From positions 868,001-932,000 of the forward strand of contig NZ_CP157210.1 in NCBI RefSeq assembly GCF_046736345.1: DNA of 64,000 bases. The letters are read 5' to 3'. The DNA is from Hyphococcus formosus (GTDB lineage Bacteria > Pseudomonadota > Alphaproteobacteria > Caulobacterales > Parvularculaceae). Below are positions 1-8,150 of the stretch, one piece after another. Numbering within the stretch: position 1 is the first letter of the stretch; every line of letters starts with the position of its first letter. A program made the position numbers and the translations under genes. The notes beneath the pieces are model-generated. The model searched no databases. It was not told where the DNA came from and worked only from the letters and a program-made list of their open reading frames with translations.

Positions 1-244
1 CAGTTCGTTTATGGACCATCTCGAATCACAGGTTATCGCGTAGGCAAATTGTCTGCGTGCAGTCTATTTCGGCAATTTTAGCCGTAATGTTATCTAATAA
101 CCACAACTACACGGCGAAAATTCCATATACCTATACTAAAATAGTGCATTTTTTGCGTGAAGGGCTTAGCCTTTTTCTGATACTGCATTATAGTTAACTA
201 TAATAACAAAGTAGCTTAGGGCGCGACGGGGGTACCAAGAGCAC
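1..244. other. AT-rich upstream region of the cold-shock gene
   Basis: No coding sequence can be supported here. The stretch is noticeably AT-rich against the genes that follow and leads into the cold-shock gene on the plus strand. Its one clear structure is a perfect palindrome at 187-204, listed separately. It probably holds the promoter and a long 5' leader of the cold-shock gene. I could not assign convincing -35 and -10 boxes. Confidence 0.5.
187..204. promoter_or_regulatory. Perfect 18-bp palindrome upstream of the cold-shock gene
   Basis: The sequence ATTATAGTTAACTATAAT is its own reverse complement and ends 40 bases before the cold-shock start codon. It has no loop, so it looks more like a binding site for a dimeric regulator than an RNA hairpin. 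The regulator is unknown. Confidence 0.45.
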
Positions 245-787
245 ATGGACGATCGGTTCGACGCATCGCGTGACGACGATGATACGCCTGACGCAGAAGA
301 GCATTTCACTGTTAAAGGCGTTGTGAAATGGTTTGATCCAACCAAGGGCTATGGGTTCATCATCACCGATGCCGCCGATAGTGACATCCTCATACATTCT
401 TCTTGTTTAAAAGAGGCTGGCATGACAACGGCGCGCGAGGGCTCGACCGTTGAATGCCTGGTTGTGCGGCGCGAAAAAGGCTTGCAGGCGTCGAAACTAA
501 TCAAGATCGATGAATCAACTGCGGCGGCTGTGCCTGTCATGACGCCGATGCCGACGCAAACACCGGCCGGCGATTTTGTTCGCGCGACAGTGAAATGGTT
601 CAACCGCGCAAAGGGCTATGGCTTTTTGACCTGCGGCGATGATACCGAAGATATATTTGTTCACATGGAAACGCTCCGGCGCTATGGAATGGGTGAGCTT
701 GTTCAGGGCGCACGCGTGCAGGTTTCCTATGCTGCGGGGTCTAAAGGGCTGCTTGCGATAGAAGTAAAGCCGGACCCGGAAAACTGA
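245..787 (+). CDS. Tandem cold-shock domain protein
   Basis: This 180-residue protein carries two cold-shock domains, which bind single-stranded RNA or DNA and act as RNA chaperones or antiterminators in the cytoplasm. The first domain (about residues 25-90) has VKWFDPTKGYGFI. The second (about 113-176) has VKWFNRAKGYGFL followed by DIFVHMETL, the RNP-1 and RNP-2 type motifs. The first domain is more divergent: its RNP-2 region reads DILIHSSCL. A short acidic N-terminus (DDDDTPDAEE) precedes it, and an Ala/Pro/Thr-rich linker joins the domains. Two-domain proteins of this length are typical of alphaproteobacteria, where some are stationary-phase rather than cold-induced. The DUF192 gene follows on the same strand, probably in one operon. 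Confidence 0.93.
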   Translation: MDDRFDASRDDDDTPDAEEHFTVKGVVKWFDPTKGYGFIITDAADSDILIHSSCLKEAGMTTAREGSTVECLVVRREKGLQASKLIKIDESTAAAVPVMTPMPTQTPAGDFVRATVKWFNRAKGYGFLTCGDDTEDIFVHMETLRRYGMGELVQGARVQVSYAAGSKGLLAIEVKPDPEN

Positions 788-824
788 TCGGGCTTTGCCG
801 GCTTTTATCGAGAGGTTGGCAATC

Positions 825-1304
825 ATGCTTATCATCCGTCGACTGATTATTCTGAATTTTGTGCTGGCGCTTTTCGCAACGGCGGGCTGCGCGCAAAACG
901 AGCGGATCGGCGCGACGGGCGGCGGTCGTGACCGTTTGGTTATCGAAACCGCAAGCGGCGACGAACACCAGTTTTATGTCGAACTGGCTGACGACCCGGA
1001 GGAGCGCCGGACCGGCCTGATGTATCGGACCGAGATGGCGGAAGATGCGGGAATGCTCTTTGACTTCGAAACGGTGCAGCCGATTTCCATGTGGATGAAA
1101 AACACGCTGATCCCGCTCGATATGGCCTTTATCGACGAGGAGGGGGTGATTCGCCGAATCGCGCCCATGACCACGCCAAAGTCGCTTGTCAGCGTTTCCT
1201 CTGGCACGCCGGTGCTTTCGGTGCTGGAGGTCAATGGCGGGACCTTTGAAAAGCTTGGAATCAAGGCCGGAGACCGGGTGCGACATCCTCTTTTCAACAA
1301 ATAG
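825..1304 (+). CDS. DUF192 family lipoprotein
   Basis: This 159-residue protein belongs to the DUF192 family, small secreted or periplasmic proteins of unknown biochemical role. A lipoprotein signal with lipobox FATAGC lies near residues 14-19. The DUF192 core follows, with VELADDPEERRTGLMYR, MLFDF, ISMWMKNTLIPLDMAFID and the closing VLEVNGG and AGDRV segments, all family hallmarks. A TTG at 795 is also in frame, but the ATG at 825 is preferred: it has AGAGGT just upstream and gives a proper signal peptide. The gene lies 37 bases after the cold-shock gene on the same strand. In many alphaproteobacteria these two genes sit together, so co-transcription is likely. Confidence 0.88.
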   Translation: MLIIRRLIILNFVLALFATAGCAQNERIGATGGGRDRLVIETASGDEHQFYVELADDPEERRTGLMYRTEMAEDAGMLFDFETVQPISMWMKNTLIPLDMAFIDEEGVIRRIAPMTTPKSLVSVSSGTPVLSVLEVNGGTFEKLGIKAGDRVRHPLFNK

Positions 1305-1363
1305 CAAATTAGGTCTTTACAACCGGGCCAAGATGAACCATGTCACTCGCTCGCAGTCGCATG

Positions 1364-1440
<77 letters not shown>

Positions 1441-1650
1441 TGCGGACCGCTTTTTCCTCTCTGAAAATGGATGATCGGCCCAAAAATCGCGGCGCACCTG
1501 CGACCAGGTTATCGCTTGAATTGATCTATGGGCCCGTGTAAGTGCTTGGTTTCTCGCGGGGCTTTGAGCAATACAATCGAATTTCCGTCGAGTGGATCAG
1601 GTTGAATTTATTTGGCGGGGCCACGCCCCGGATAGAGCAGGAACAGCGCC

Positions 1651-1959
1651 ATGTTCGCACGCATCTTCAAGCCCGCGAAAACCGCAATGCAGTCTGGCAA
1701 GGCGAAAACCAGCCAGTGGGTTTTGGAATTCGAAGCGGAAACCGCGCGCAGAATTGACCCGCTCATGGGCTGGACCAGCGCCGACGAGACCGCCTCGGGT
1801 CAGGTGCGCCTGAAATTCGACACGCAAGAAGAGGCAATCGCCTATGCGGAGCGGAATAAATTACCGTTCCGGATTGACGCGCCGCGCGAGCACACGCCTA
1901 ATCCCAAAGCCTATTCTGATAATTTTGCCTTTCAACGCCGCAAGCCCTGGACCCATTAA
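1651..1959 (+). CDS. NDUFS4-like respiratory complex I accessory subunit
   Basis: This 102-residue protein belongs to the ETC complex I subunit conserved-region family (NDUFS4 type). It is an accessory subunit on the peripheral arm of NADH:quinone oxidoreductase, found in alphaproteobacteria and mitochondria. Typical features are the N-terminal RIFKPAKTAMQSGKA, the WVLEFE strand, DPLMGWTSADET and the C-terminal FAFQRRKPWTH. Length matches the family. The start ATG has AGCAGGAACAG upstream. A GC-rich hairpin (CGGGGC/GCCCCG, 1616-1630) lies 20 bases before the start. The gene sits between two tRNAs, an arrangement I recall from several alphaproteobacteria. Confidence 0.92.
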   Translation: MFARIFKPAKTAMQSGKAKTSQWVLEFEAETARRIDPLMGWTSADETASGQVRLKFDTQEEAIAYAERNKLPFRIDAPREHTPNPKAYSDNFAFQRRKPWTH

Positions 1960-1973
1960 GGGCGGCGAGATCA

Positions 1974-2050
1974 GGCCCCGTAGCTCAGCTGGATAGAGCA
2001 CCGGCCTTCTAAGCCGATGGTCGCAGGTTCGAATCCTGCCGGGGTCGCCA
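1974..2050 (+). tRNA. tRNA-Arg (anticodon TCT)
   Basis: This is a 77-base cloverleaf with acceptor GGCCCCG/CGGGGTC (one G-T pair), discriminator G and an encoded CCA. The anticodon loop CTTCTAA gives TCT. The T arm is GCAGG TTCGAAT CCTGC. The first anticodon-stem pair is a C-A mismatch (2001 with 2017), where a C-G pair would be expected. Confidence 0.95.
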
Positions 2051-2071
2051 TTTCACTTATAATTTTTGCGC

Positions 2072-2395
2072 CTAATCCAATTCCGGAAGCGCGACTTCAT
2101 CAACCTCTTCGCTGGCGGCGGCCAGTTCGAGCGGGATCGTGACCGCTTTGCGGCTAGGGCGAAGGGTGAGGTTCAGTGATTTAAACCCGGCTTTGGCGAT
2201 GCGCGCTTTGCGCGGTTCGTTGATCTTGATGGTGCAGGGCGTTTCACACTCGCCATAGCCATGCAGGGTCAATAACGCGCCTTGGGGGGCTGAATTGATG
2301 GTTAGCGTCTCGCCCGGACCGGAGAGATTGCCAAGATCGATTGTCTGGCAGCCACCCAATATCAACGCCGCAATTCCACTCGCCAATAAACGCAT
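2072..2395 (-). CDS. Small PEGA-like lipoprotein
   Basis: This is a predicted 107-residue lipoprotein. The signal peptide ends in lipobox LILGGC with Cys at residue 16. The mature part resembles a PEGA-type beta domain: TINSAPQGALLTLHGYGECE, then CTIKINEP and an AGFKSLNLTLRPSRK strand. Such domains are surface or periplasmic modules of unclear function. A short acidic tail ends the protein. It starts 9 bases after metC stops and is the last gene of the cysK-sseA-GNAT-metC run, so it is probably co-transcribed. No link to sulfur metabolism can be read from its sequence. Confidence 0.7.
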   Translation of the reverse strand: MRLLASGIAALILGGCQTIDLGNLSGPGETLTINSAPQGALLTLHGYGECETPCTIKINEPRKARIAKAGFKSLNLTLRPSRKAVTIPLELAAASEEVDEVALPELD

Positions 2396-2404
2396 ATCTC
2401 GCCC

Positions 2405-3568
2405 CTATTTATTTGCGTTCGCCATCGCGATGAAGGCCCGGTCGAGATCGTCCTTCAGATCGTCCACATCTTCAAGCCCTGCGTGAAAACGGAAAAGCGG
2501 GCCTTCTTCATCCCAGCTCGTCGCTGTTCGGTGCGCTGCTGGCCTGGAATGAATCGCAAGGCTCTCATATCCGCCCCATGAAAAACCAATGCCGAAAACT
2601 TTGAGCGCATTGAAAAACGCCTTGATCGCCGGGAGCGGTGTCGGTTTCAGCAAGACCCCAAAAAGGCCCGAAGCACCGGTGAAATCGCGTTTCCAGATCG
2701 CATGGCCCGGACAGGTTTTCTGGCTCGGATAGATGATCCGGTCCACCTCGGGGCGTTTTTTCAGATATTTGATAAGCTCCGCCGCGTTTTCCTGATGGCG
2801 CTCCATCCGCGTTGACAGGGTGCGCATACCGCGAAGGGCGAGAAACGCGTCATCCGCCGAAACATTCGAGCCGATCTGAAGAAGCGCATAATAGATCTTG
2901 CGCGCTGTTTGTTCGTCTGCGGAACATAACGTCCCCACGAGGCAATCCGCATGGCCGACCAGATATTTTGTTGCGGCCTGAACCGAAACATCGGCACCGA
3001 GCGCGATCGGTTTATAAAAATAGCCCGCGCCCCAAGTGTTATCGACCACAAGCTTTGCACCGCCCGCATGGGCCACCGAGGCCAGCATAGGCAGGTCCTG
3101 AACTTCGAAGGTGAGGGAGCCGGGGGATTCGGCAAAGATCACTTTGGTATTGGGCCGCATGAGGGCGTTCATGCTCGCTTCATCCGCAACCGGATCATAA
3201 TAGGTCGTCTCGACCCCAAACCGCTTGAGGAAATTGTCGCAGAATTTCCGCGTCGGATCATAGGCGGAATCGGTCATCAATATATGGTCGCCCGCGCTAA
3301 CGAACGCCAGGAGCGAGGCGATACACGCCTGAAGCCCCGATGGCGCGAGGCGCGTTTCAAAGCCGCCTTCGAGCGCATTGACCGCTTCTTCAAAGGCTCG
3401 GTGCGATGAAGTCCCGAGGCGCCCATAGGTAATGTTTTTTGCGCCTTCCAGATAATCGTCATAGGTCGGAAAAAGATAAGTTGATGCCCGTTCGACCGGC
3501 ATATTGACCGGATGGGCTGGCCGGTGATGCGGACGGCCACTGATCGTCAATTTTGTTTTATCTTTCAT
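2405..3568 (-). CDS. metC: Cystathionine beta-lyase (Cys/Met metabolism PLP enzyme)
   Basis: This 387-residue cytoplasmic enzyme of the Cys/Met PLP-dependent family most likely cleaves cystathionine to homocysteine, pyruvate and ammonia in methionine synthesis. The PLP Schiff-base lysine is K201 in AATKYLVGHAD. D176 in VVDNTWG contacts the pyridine nitrogen. YGRLGTSSHRAFEEA near residues 48-62 and the C-terminal SWGGYESLA are typical of MetC. The same fold includes gamma-lyases and synthases. The SWGGYESL motif and the alphaproteobacterial form favour beta-lyase. It lies 19 bases downstream of the GNAT gene within a sulfur amino acid operon with cysK and sseA. Confidence 0.88.
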   Translation of the reverse strand: MKDKTKLTISGRPHHRPAHPVNMPVERASTYLFPTYDDYLEGAKNITYGRLGTSSHRAFEEAVNALEGGFETRLAPSGLQACIASLLAFVSAGDHILMTDSAYDPTRKFCDNFLKRFGVETTYYDPVADEASMNALMRPNTKVIFAESPGSLTFEVQDLPMLASVAHAGGAKLVVDNTWGAGYFYKPIALGADVSVQAATKYLVGHADCLVGTLCSADEQTARKIYYALLQIGSNVSADDAFLALRGMRTLSTRMERHQENAAELIKYLKKRPEVDRIIYPSQKTCPGHAIWKRDFTGASGLFGVLLKPTPLPAIKAFFNALKVFGIGFSWGGYESLAIHSRPAAHRTATSWDEEGPLFRFHAGLEDVDDLKDDLDRAFIAMANANK

Positions 3569-3587
3569 AGGGGATTTCTGCGGCTTT

Positions 3588-4172
3588 TTATTTTTGTTGA
3601 TTGGGGATGAGACGTTGAACGAAACCCTGTCGGCGTCCTGTCACTTTGAATCCGAATTTTTGATAAAGCGGCAATGCAGCCGGGTGATCCAGCGTGCAGG
3701 TTTCGAGCTTCAGACATTGCGGCGCGCGCGACCAGGCGAGATCAAGAACATTCGTAAAGAAATAGCGGCCCACTCCGAGACCCGTGAAATCAGGCGCGAG
3801 ACCGAAAAACTTAATTTCATGCGTGGTCTCGTTACGGGCATCGATCTCCGCAAGGCCCGCCGGTGCGCCGCCAACATAGAGAACGTAGAAATATACATTC
3901 TCATCATGAAGGATCGCGGCGAGATCGTCGTCGCTCATGGTGCGGCGGCTGATCCAGTTAAAAGGCGCGCCCACAAGATCATACATATACCGATAGAAAT
4001 GGACCGGCGGTTGTTCGACCCGCATCAGCGCAACATTCCGCCGCTGGCCAATGCTTGGGGCCGGCGGCATGACCAGCGCCGGCCGCTCTGTCTGTTCGAG
4101 GTAGGTAATGGTGACAGCAATTTGATTGCTGCTAAGGGGGTCAATCGACAACTGGGAATAATTGCTCGTCAT
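3588..4172 (-). CDS. GNAT family N-acetyltransferase
   Basis: This 194-residue protein is predicted to transfer an acetyl group from acetyl-CoA to an amine; the substrate is unknown. The central YFYVLYVGGAPAGLAEID and IKFFGLAPDFTGLGVGRYF segments match GNAT motifs, with GLGVG as the acetyl-CoA pyrophosphate loop. ALPLYQKFGFKVTGR matches motif B. I chose the ATG at 4172 because GGGGAGACG lies just upstream. It overlaps the end of sseA by 32 bases, which suggests translational coupling. An in-frame upstream start at 4229 would lie deeper inside sseA and lacks support. Its place between sseA and metC hints at a sulfur-compound substrate, but this is only context. Confidence 0.85.
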   Translation of the reverse strand: MTSNYSQLSIDPLSSNQIAVTITYLEQTERPALVMPPAPSIGQRRNVALMRVEQPPVHFYRYMYDLVGAPFNWISRRTMSDDDLAAILHDENVYFYVLYVGGAPAGLAEIDARNETTHEIKFFGLAPDFTGLGVGRYFFTNVLDLAWSRAPQCLKLETCTLDHPAALPLYQKFGFKVTGRRQGFVQRLIPNQQK

Positions 4173-4986
4173 TTTTCTCGTCTCCCCATTCGGCCCATGA
4201 TCCGTCATAGACCGCATGGTTACGCGCACCGATAGTTTCCAATGCTAGAGACAATATAGCAGCCGTCACCCCTGATCCACAGCTTGTAATGACGCGGGCC
4301 TCTGGATCGACGCCGAGGGCGGAGAATGCGCTGCGGATCTCTTCTGGCGGGCGCATTTGCCCGGTGTTCGCGTCCACCACGGCAGAGGTCGGCAGGTTGA
4401 GTGCTCCCGGCATATGGCCAGAGCGAAGGCCCGGGCGCGGTTCTGGCGCGCGCGCGGCGAAACGATCGGCGGGACGGGCATCGACCACCGCAACGCCCGC
4501 ACCGAGTGCGTCGCGCACATCGCTGGCAAAGGCATAGCGCGCTGGTGTGGGGGTGGGTTGATATTCCGCCGGCGTGATTTCGGTTTTTTGATCCGTTACC
4601 GGATTATTCTCGCGCTTCCATTTTGGCAGGCCGCCATCAAGAACCGCGATATTTTGGTGCCCCATGGCGCGGAAGCTCCACCACACACGCGCCGCAGAAA
4701 AAATCCCGGCTTCGTCATAGACGACGATCGTGTCGTGCGCGGTAATGCCGAGCGCGCCGACGCCTTCGGCAAATTGACCGGGTGGCGGCAGCATGTGGGG
4801 AAGGTCGGTTTCCTGATAAGCGATCTTGTCGATATCAAAGAATACCGCGCCGGGAATATGTTCTTGGTCGTAATGCTCTATCGCATTGCCATTACCGAGC
4901 ATGCGCCAAGAACCATCAATGATTTTGAACTGGCTCAAATTGGCCGCTAATTCAGAGGTCGAAATCAGCGGGCCAAATTCGGTCAT
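4141..4986 (-). CDS. sseA: 3-mercaptopyruvate sulfurtransferase
   Basis: This 281-residue protein has two rhodanese domains, an N-terminal structural one and a C-terminal catalytic one. The active-site loop at residues 236-242 is CGSGVTA, the signature of mercaptopyruvate sulfurtransferases, as opposed to the CRxGxT-type loop of thiosulfate sulfurtransferases. It moves sulfur from 3-mercaptopyruvate to thiol acceptors or cyanide. IPGAVFFDID near residues 44-53 and GHMPGALNLP near 190-199 are the matching rhodanese CH2A-type motifs. The start ATG has CAGGGA upstream. It lies 18 bases after cysK and overlaps the GNAT gene, so it is part of the cysteine/methionine operon. Confidence 0.95.
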   Translation of the reverse strand: MTEFGPLISTSELAANLSQFKIIDGSWRMLGNGNAIEHYDQEHIPGAVFFDIDKIAYQETDLPHMLPPPGQFAEGVGALGITAHDTIVVYDEAGIFSAARVWWSFRAMGHQNIAVLDGGLPKWKRENNPVTDQKTEITPAEYQPTPTPARYAFASDVRDALGAGVAVVDARPADRFAARAPEPRPGLRSGHMPGALNLPTSAVVDANTGQMRPPEEIRSAFSALGVDPEARVITSCGSGVTAAILSLALETIGARNHAVYDGSWAEWGDEKNDEQLFPVVD

Positions 4987-5004
4987 GTCATTTCCCTGAT
5001 CGGT

Positions 5005-6006
5005 TTAGCTAAGCCATGGCGGCACGGGTAAGTCTTTTTCCCGCAGGAATTCAGGGTTGTAAAGCTTGGACGCATAGCGGTGACCATAGTCACAAAGCAC
5101 CGTTACAATCGTATGGCCGGGTCCAAGCTCTTTTGCGAGCCGCTTTGCCCCGGCAATATTGATCCCCGATGAACCGCCGAGGCATAGACCTTCTTCGGTC
5201 ACCAAGCGGAACAGGGTCTCCAGCATTTCCGAATCGTGGATGCGGAACGCATCATCAATCGGTGCGCCTTCGAGATTGGCGGTGACGCGGCCTTGGCCGA
5301 TACCTTCGGTGATCGAGCCGCCTTCGGTCGTCAGTTCGCCTTTTTTGTACCAGTCATGGATTTTCGAACCACCGGGGTCGCTAACGGCAATTGTCACGTC
5401 GCTCTTGCGTTCCTTCAGCGCCATTGCGACGCCCGCAAGCGTACCGCCGGTACCAACCGCGCAGGTGAAACCATCAACCTTGCCTTCTGTCTGTTCCCAG
5501 ATTTCCGGGCCGGTTGTGGCAATGTGAATATTGCGATTGGCGACATTATCGAACTGATTGGCCCAGATCGCGCCGTTTGGTTCTTTTTCCGCAAGCTCTT
5601 CGGCAAGGCGGCGCGAGTAATGAACGTAATTATTCGGGTTGTCATAGGGCACGGCATCGACTTCGACGAGTTCTGCGCCATGCAGGCGAAGGGCAATTTT
5701 CTTTTCTTCGCTCTGGGTACGCGGGATTACGATCTGCGTGCGATAGCCAAGCGCCGCACCGACCATCGCAAGGCCGATTCCCGTATTCCCGGCGGTGCCT
5801 TCGACGATGATCCCGCCGGGCTTCAACGCGCCGGACGCTTCGGCATCGCGGATGATCCCCAAAGCGGCACGGTCTTTGACCGATTGGCCCGGATTAAGGA
5901 ATTCGGCCTTTCCATAGATCTCACAGCCGGTTTCCTCAGATACGCGGTTAAGGCGGATCAAGGGCGTTTTGCCGATTAAATCGGTGAGGGACTGGCTCGT
6001 GGTCAT
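5005..6006 (-). CDS. cysK: Cysteine synthase A-type PLP enzyme
   Basis: This 333-residue enzyme of the cysteine synthase/cystathionine beta-synthase family is predicted to make L-cysteine from O-acetylserine and sulfide. K44 in NPGQSVKDRAALG is the PLP lysine. The substrate loop is VEGTAGNTGIGLA (about residues 68-80), and VGTGGTLAG is the phosphate-binding loop. The loop reads EGTAGNTG rather than the EPTSGNTG of enterobacterial CysK, a variant I associate with an alphaproteobacterial subgroup, so a somewhat different substrate preference is possible. The ATG at 6006 is preferred because GGAGACC lies upstream. It heads the cysK-sseA-GNAT-metC-lipoprotein run. Confidence 0.9.
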   Translation of the reverse strand: MTTSQSLTDLIGKTPLIRLNRVSEETGCEIYGKAEFLNPGQSVKDRAALGIIRDAEASGALKPGGIIVEGTAGNTGIGLAMVGAALGYRTQIVIPRTQSEEKKIALRLHGAELVEVDAVPYDNPNNYVHYSRRLAEELAEKEPNGAIWANQFDNVANRNIHIATTGPEIWEQTEGKVDGFTCAVGTGGTLAGVAMALKERKSDVTIAVSDPGGSKIHDWYKKGELTTEGGSITEGIGQGRVTANLEGAPIDDAFRIHDSEMLETLFRLVTEEGLCLGGSSGINIAGAKRLAKELGPGHTIVTVLCDYGHRYASKLYNPEFLREKDLPVPPWLS

Positions 6007-6158
6007 TTTACGCGGTCTCCGGACAGAATTTTGGCCATTTCGGCCATGACGAAAAAATCGCACATTGCCCGCTAATGGCTAGGGATTGAACTCAAAAATT
6101 CTAATAAGCCTTAGAGATATCGTGGCATTGCCCGCATTGTTATCCGTACAGAGATGAC

Positions 6159-6968
6159 CTATTTCGCGGATTTATCGATTTCCTTGGCCTCGTTCCAGAT
6201 GGCTTCCATCGCCTCAAGGCTAGCGTCAGCAAGGCTTTTTCCGTCTTCCTTCATGCGCGTCTCGATATGATTGAAGCGGCGAATGAACTTCTCATTTGCC
6301 CCCCGAAGGGCCGCTTCGGGGTCAATATCAAGATGCCGTGATAGGTTGGCGAGGACGAATAAAAGGTCGCCATATTCCTCTTCTATATGGGCCTTATCGC
6401 CAGAATTCATAGCATCATTCAGTTCTTCGGTTTCCTCTGCGATCTTGTCGAGAACATCCCGGGCGTTTTTCCAGTCAAATCCAACTCTGGCCGCGCGCTT
6501 TTGCAGCTTTACCGCGCGTGTCAGCCCCGGAAGGCCCGCAGGGACATCCGCTAACAGGCCGTTCTTTCCCTTGGCGGCGCGTTCTTCGGCTTTTTGCTTT
6601 TCCCACGCATCGGTCTGTTCTTCCGCGGTGCGCATGGTTTCGTCGCCAAAAACATGGGGGTGCCGGCGGATCATTTTATTGGCGATTGCCTCTGCGACAT
6701 CGCCAAAGCTGAACAACCCCTTTTCTTTGGCCATCTGGGCGTGAAACACCGATTGGAATAGCAAATCACCCAATTCTTCCTTGAGCCCCGCCATATCTTT
6801 GCGTTCAATTGCATCGGCGACCTCATAGGCTTCCTCGATCGTGTAGGGGGCAATCGTCGCGAAATCCTGTTCCAGATCCCACGGACAGCCATTCTCTGGG
6901 TCGCGCAGACGCGCCATCACTTCGAGCAATGCCGTGATCTTGCTGGCGTCAGAATCGGATTTTGACAT
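6159..6968 (-). CDS. mazG: Nucleoside triphosphate pyrophosphohydrolase MazG
   Basis: This 269-residue protein has two tandem MazG-type all-alpha NTP-PPase domains. It hydrolyses (d)NTPs to monophosphates and pyrophosphate and is thought to clean the nucleotide pool. The N-terminal half has MARLRDPENGCPWDLEQ and YTIEEAYEVADAIE...ELGDLLFQSVFHA, and the C-terminal half repeats the pattern with EETEELNDAM and EEEYGDLLFVLANLSRH. The EExxE and ExxD metal-binding patterns are present in both. Length fits E. coli MazG. The start ATG has AGAGG upstream. It is divergent from ilvE, with a 190-base shared intergenic region. Confidence 0.95.
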   Translation of the reverse strand: MSKSDSDASKITALLEVMARLRDPENGCPWDLEQDFATIAPYTIEEAYEVADAIERKDMAGLKEELGDLLFQSVFHAQMAKEKGLFSFGDVAEAIANKMIRRHPHVFGDETMRTAEEQTDAWEKQKAEERAAKGKNGLLADVPAGLPGLTRAVKLQKRAARVGFDWKNARDVLDKIAEETEELNDAMNSGDKAHIEEEYGDLLFVLANLSRHLDIDPEAALRGANEKFIRRFNHIETRMKEDGKSLADASLEAMEAIWNEAKEIDKSAK

Positions 6969-7158
6969 GAAAAACCTCTATTGGGCCGGGTCATCGGGAA
7001 AGGGTGAAATCTGCTGATTTGGGCTGACTTAGTGGGAAATCCGCCTCAGGGCTAGCATATGACGTGGTTGATTCCATCCTTTGCTTGATTTTACCGCTAC
7101 TCTCAGCCATTCAACCGGCTCAAGCCGCAAAAATGGCACATCAGGAAGGAACTAAAAA

Positions 7159-8082
7159 ATGCCTATTCAGGAAGCAAAGCTGATCTGGCGAGACGGCAAG
7201 ATGATCCCTTGGGCGGAAGCAACCACCCATGTGTTGACCCACGGTCTGCATTACGGGACGTCTGTGTTCGAAGGTATGCGCGCCTATAACACCAAAGACA
7301 AAGGTGTGTGCGTGTTCCGGAATCGCGAACATATCGAACGCTTCCTGTTTTCTGCGCGTGTCTATCAGATCGGCATAAAATATTCGGTTGAGGATTTGAT
7401 GCAGGTCTGCCGCGACGTTGTACGCGAGAATGGCCTCGATAGCGCTTATATCCGTCCGGTTGCGTTTCTCGGCTATGGCGAAATGGGCCCGGCATCGAAA
7501 GCGGCTCCTTCAGAGGTTGCAATCGCGGCGTTTCCTTGGGGCGCTTATCTTGGCGAAGAGGGCCTGAAGAACGGTATCGACGTTGCGGTTTCTAGCTGGC
7601 GCCGATTTGCACCGGGGACGGTTCCTGCGGGCGTTAAAGCGGGCGGTAATTATCTTTCAAGCCGTCTGGTTTCTATGGAAGCGAAAGATCGCGGCTTCGC
7701 CGAAGGGATCGGCCTTGCCCATGACGGCACGGTGAGTGAGGGCGCAGGCGAGAATTTATTCCTTGTCGTGAAAAACAAGATCATCACGCCACCAGCATCG
7801 GCATCGATCCTGTCGGGGATTACACGCGATACGGTTATGACCCTTGCGCAAAAAGCGGGCTATGAAGTCGTCGAGCAAACCATCGCGCGTGAGAGCCTTT
7901 ATGCGGCAGACGAAATCTTCCTTACAGGAACGGCCGCGGAAGTTACGCCGGTTCGTTCGGTTGACAATCTGACCATTGGCAATGGCGATCGTCCGGTTAC
8001 GTCGAAATTGCAAGAGATGTTCTTTGGTCTCTTTACCGGCGAGACAAAAGACGAATGGGGCTGGCTCGATCCGGTCGCCTAA
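7159..8082 (+). CDS. ilvE: Branched-chain amino acid aminotransferase
   Basis: This 307-residue fold-type IV PLP aminotransferase catalyses the last step of valine, leucine and isoleucine synthesis, or the first step of their breakdown. K160 in GVKAGGNYLSSRL is the PLP lysine. LHYGTSVFEGMRAY near residues 30-43, the GENLFLV loop and ILSGITRDTV are standard for the family. Length matches class I bacterial IlvE. The start ATG has a strong AGGAAGGA site at 7143-7150. A rho-independent terminator at 8102-8130 lies just after the stop and is probably shared with the convergent alkaline phosphatase gene. Confidence 0.95.
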   Translation: MPIQEAKLIWRDGKMIPWAEATTHVLTHGLHYGTSVFEGMRAYNTKDKGVCVFRNREHIERFLFSARVYQIGIKYSVEDLMQVCRDVVRENGLDSAYIRPVAFLGYGEMGPASKAAPSEVAIAAFPWGAYLGEEGLKNGIDVAVSSWRRFAPGTVPAGVKAGGNYLSSRLVSMEAKDRGFAEGIGLAHDGTVSEGAGENLFLVVKNKIITPPASASILSGITRDTVMTLAQKAGYEVVEQTIARESLYAADEIFLTGTAAEVTPVRSVDNLTIGNGDRPVTSKLQEMFFGLFTGETKDEWGWLDPVA

Positions 8083-8101
8083 AGCAAAAATATATGAACA
8101 C

Positions 8102-8130
8102 AAAAAACGGGCCAGATTGGCCCGTTTTTT
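8102..8130. terminator. Bidirectional rho-independent terminator
   Basis: A perfect 13-bp stem (8102-8114 with 8118-8130) with a GAT loop has a CGGGCCA core, flanked by A6 on the left and T6 on the right. It can therefore stop transcription of ilvE on the plus strand and of the convergent alkaline phosphatase gene on the minus strand. Confidence 0.93.
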
Positions 8131-8150
8131 ATTGGGGATGGGTAGGGCGG

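Noticed and set aside
3594..4235. Long open frame on the plus strand opposite the GNAT gene
   Set aside because: It is antisense to a gene with clear GNAT motifs and a good ribosome site, and its own translation shows no domain. GC-rich codon bias often opens such shadow frames.
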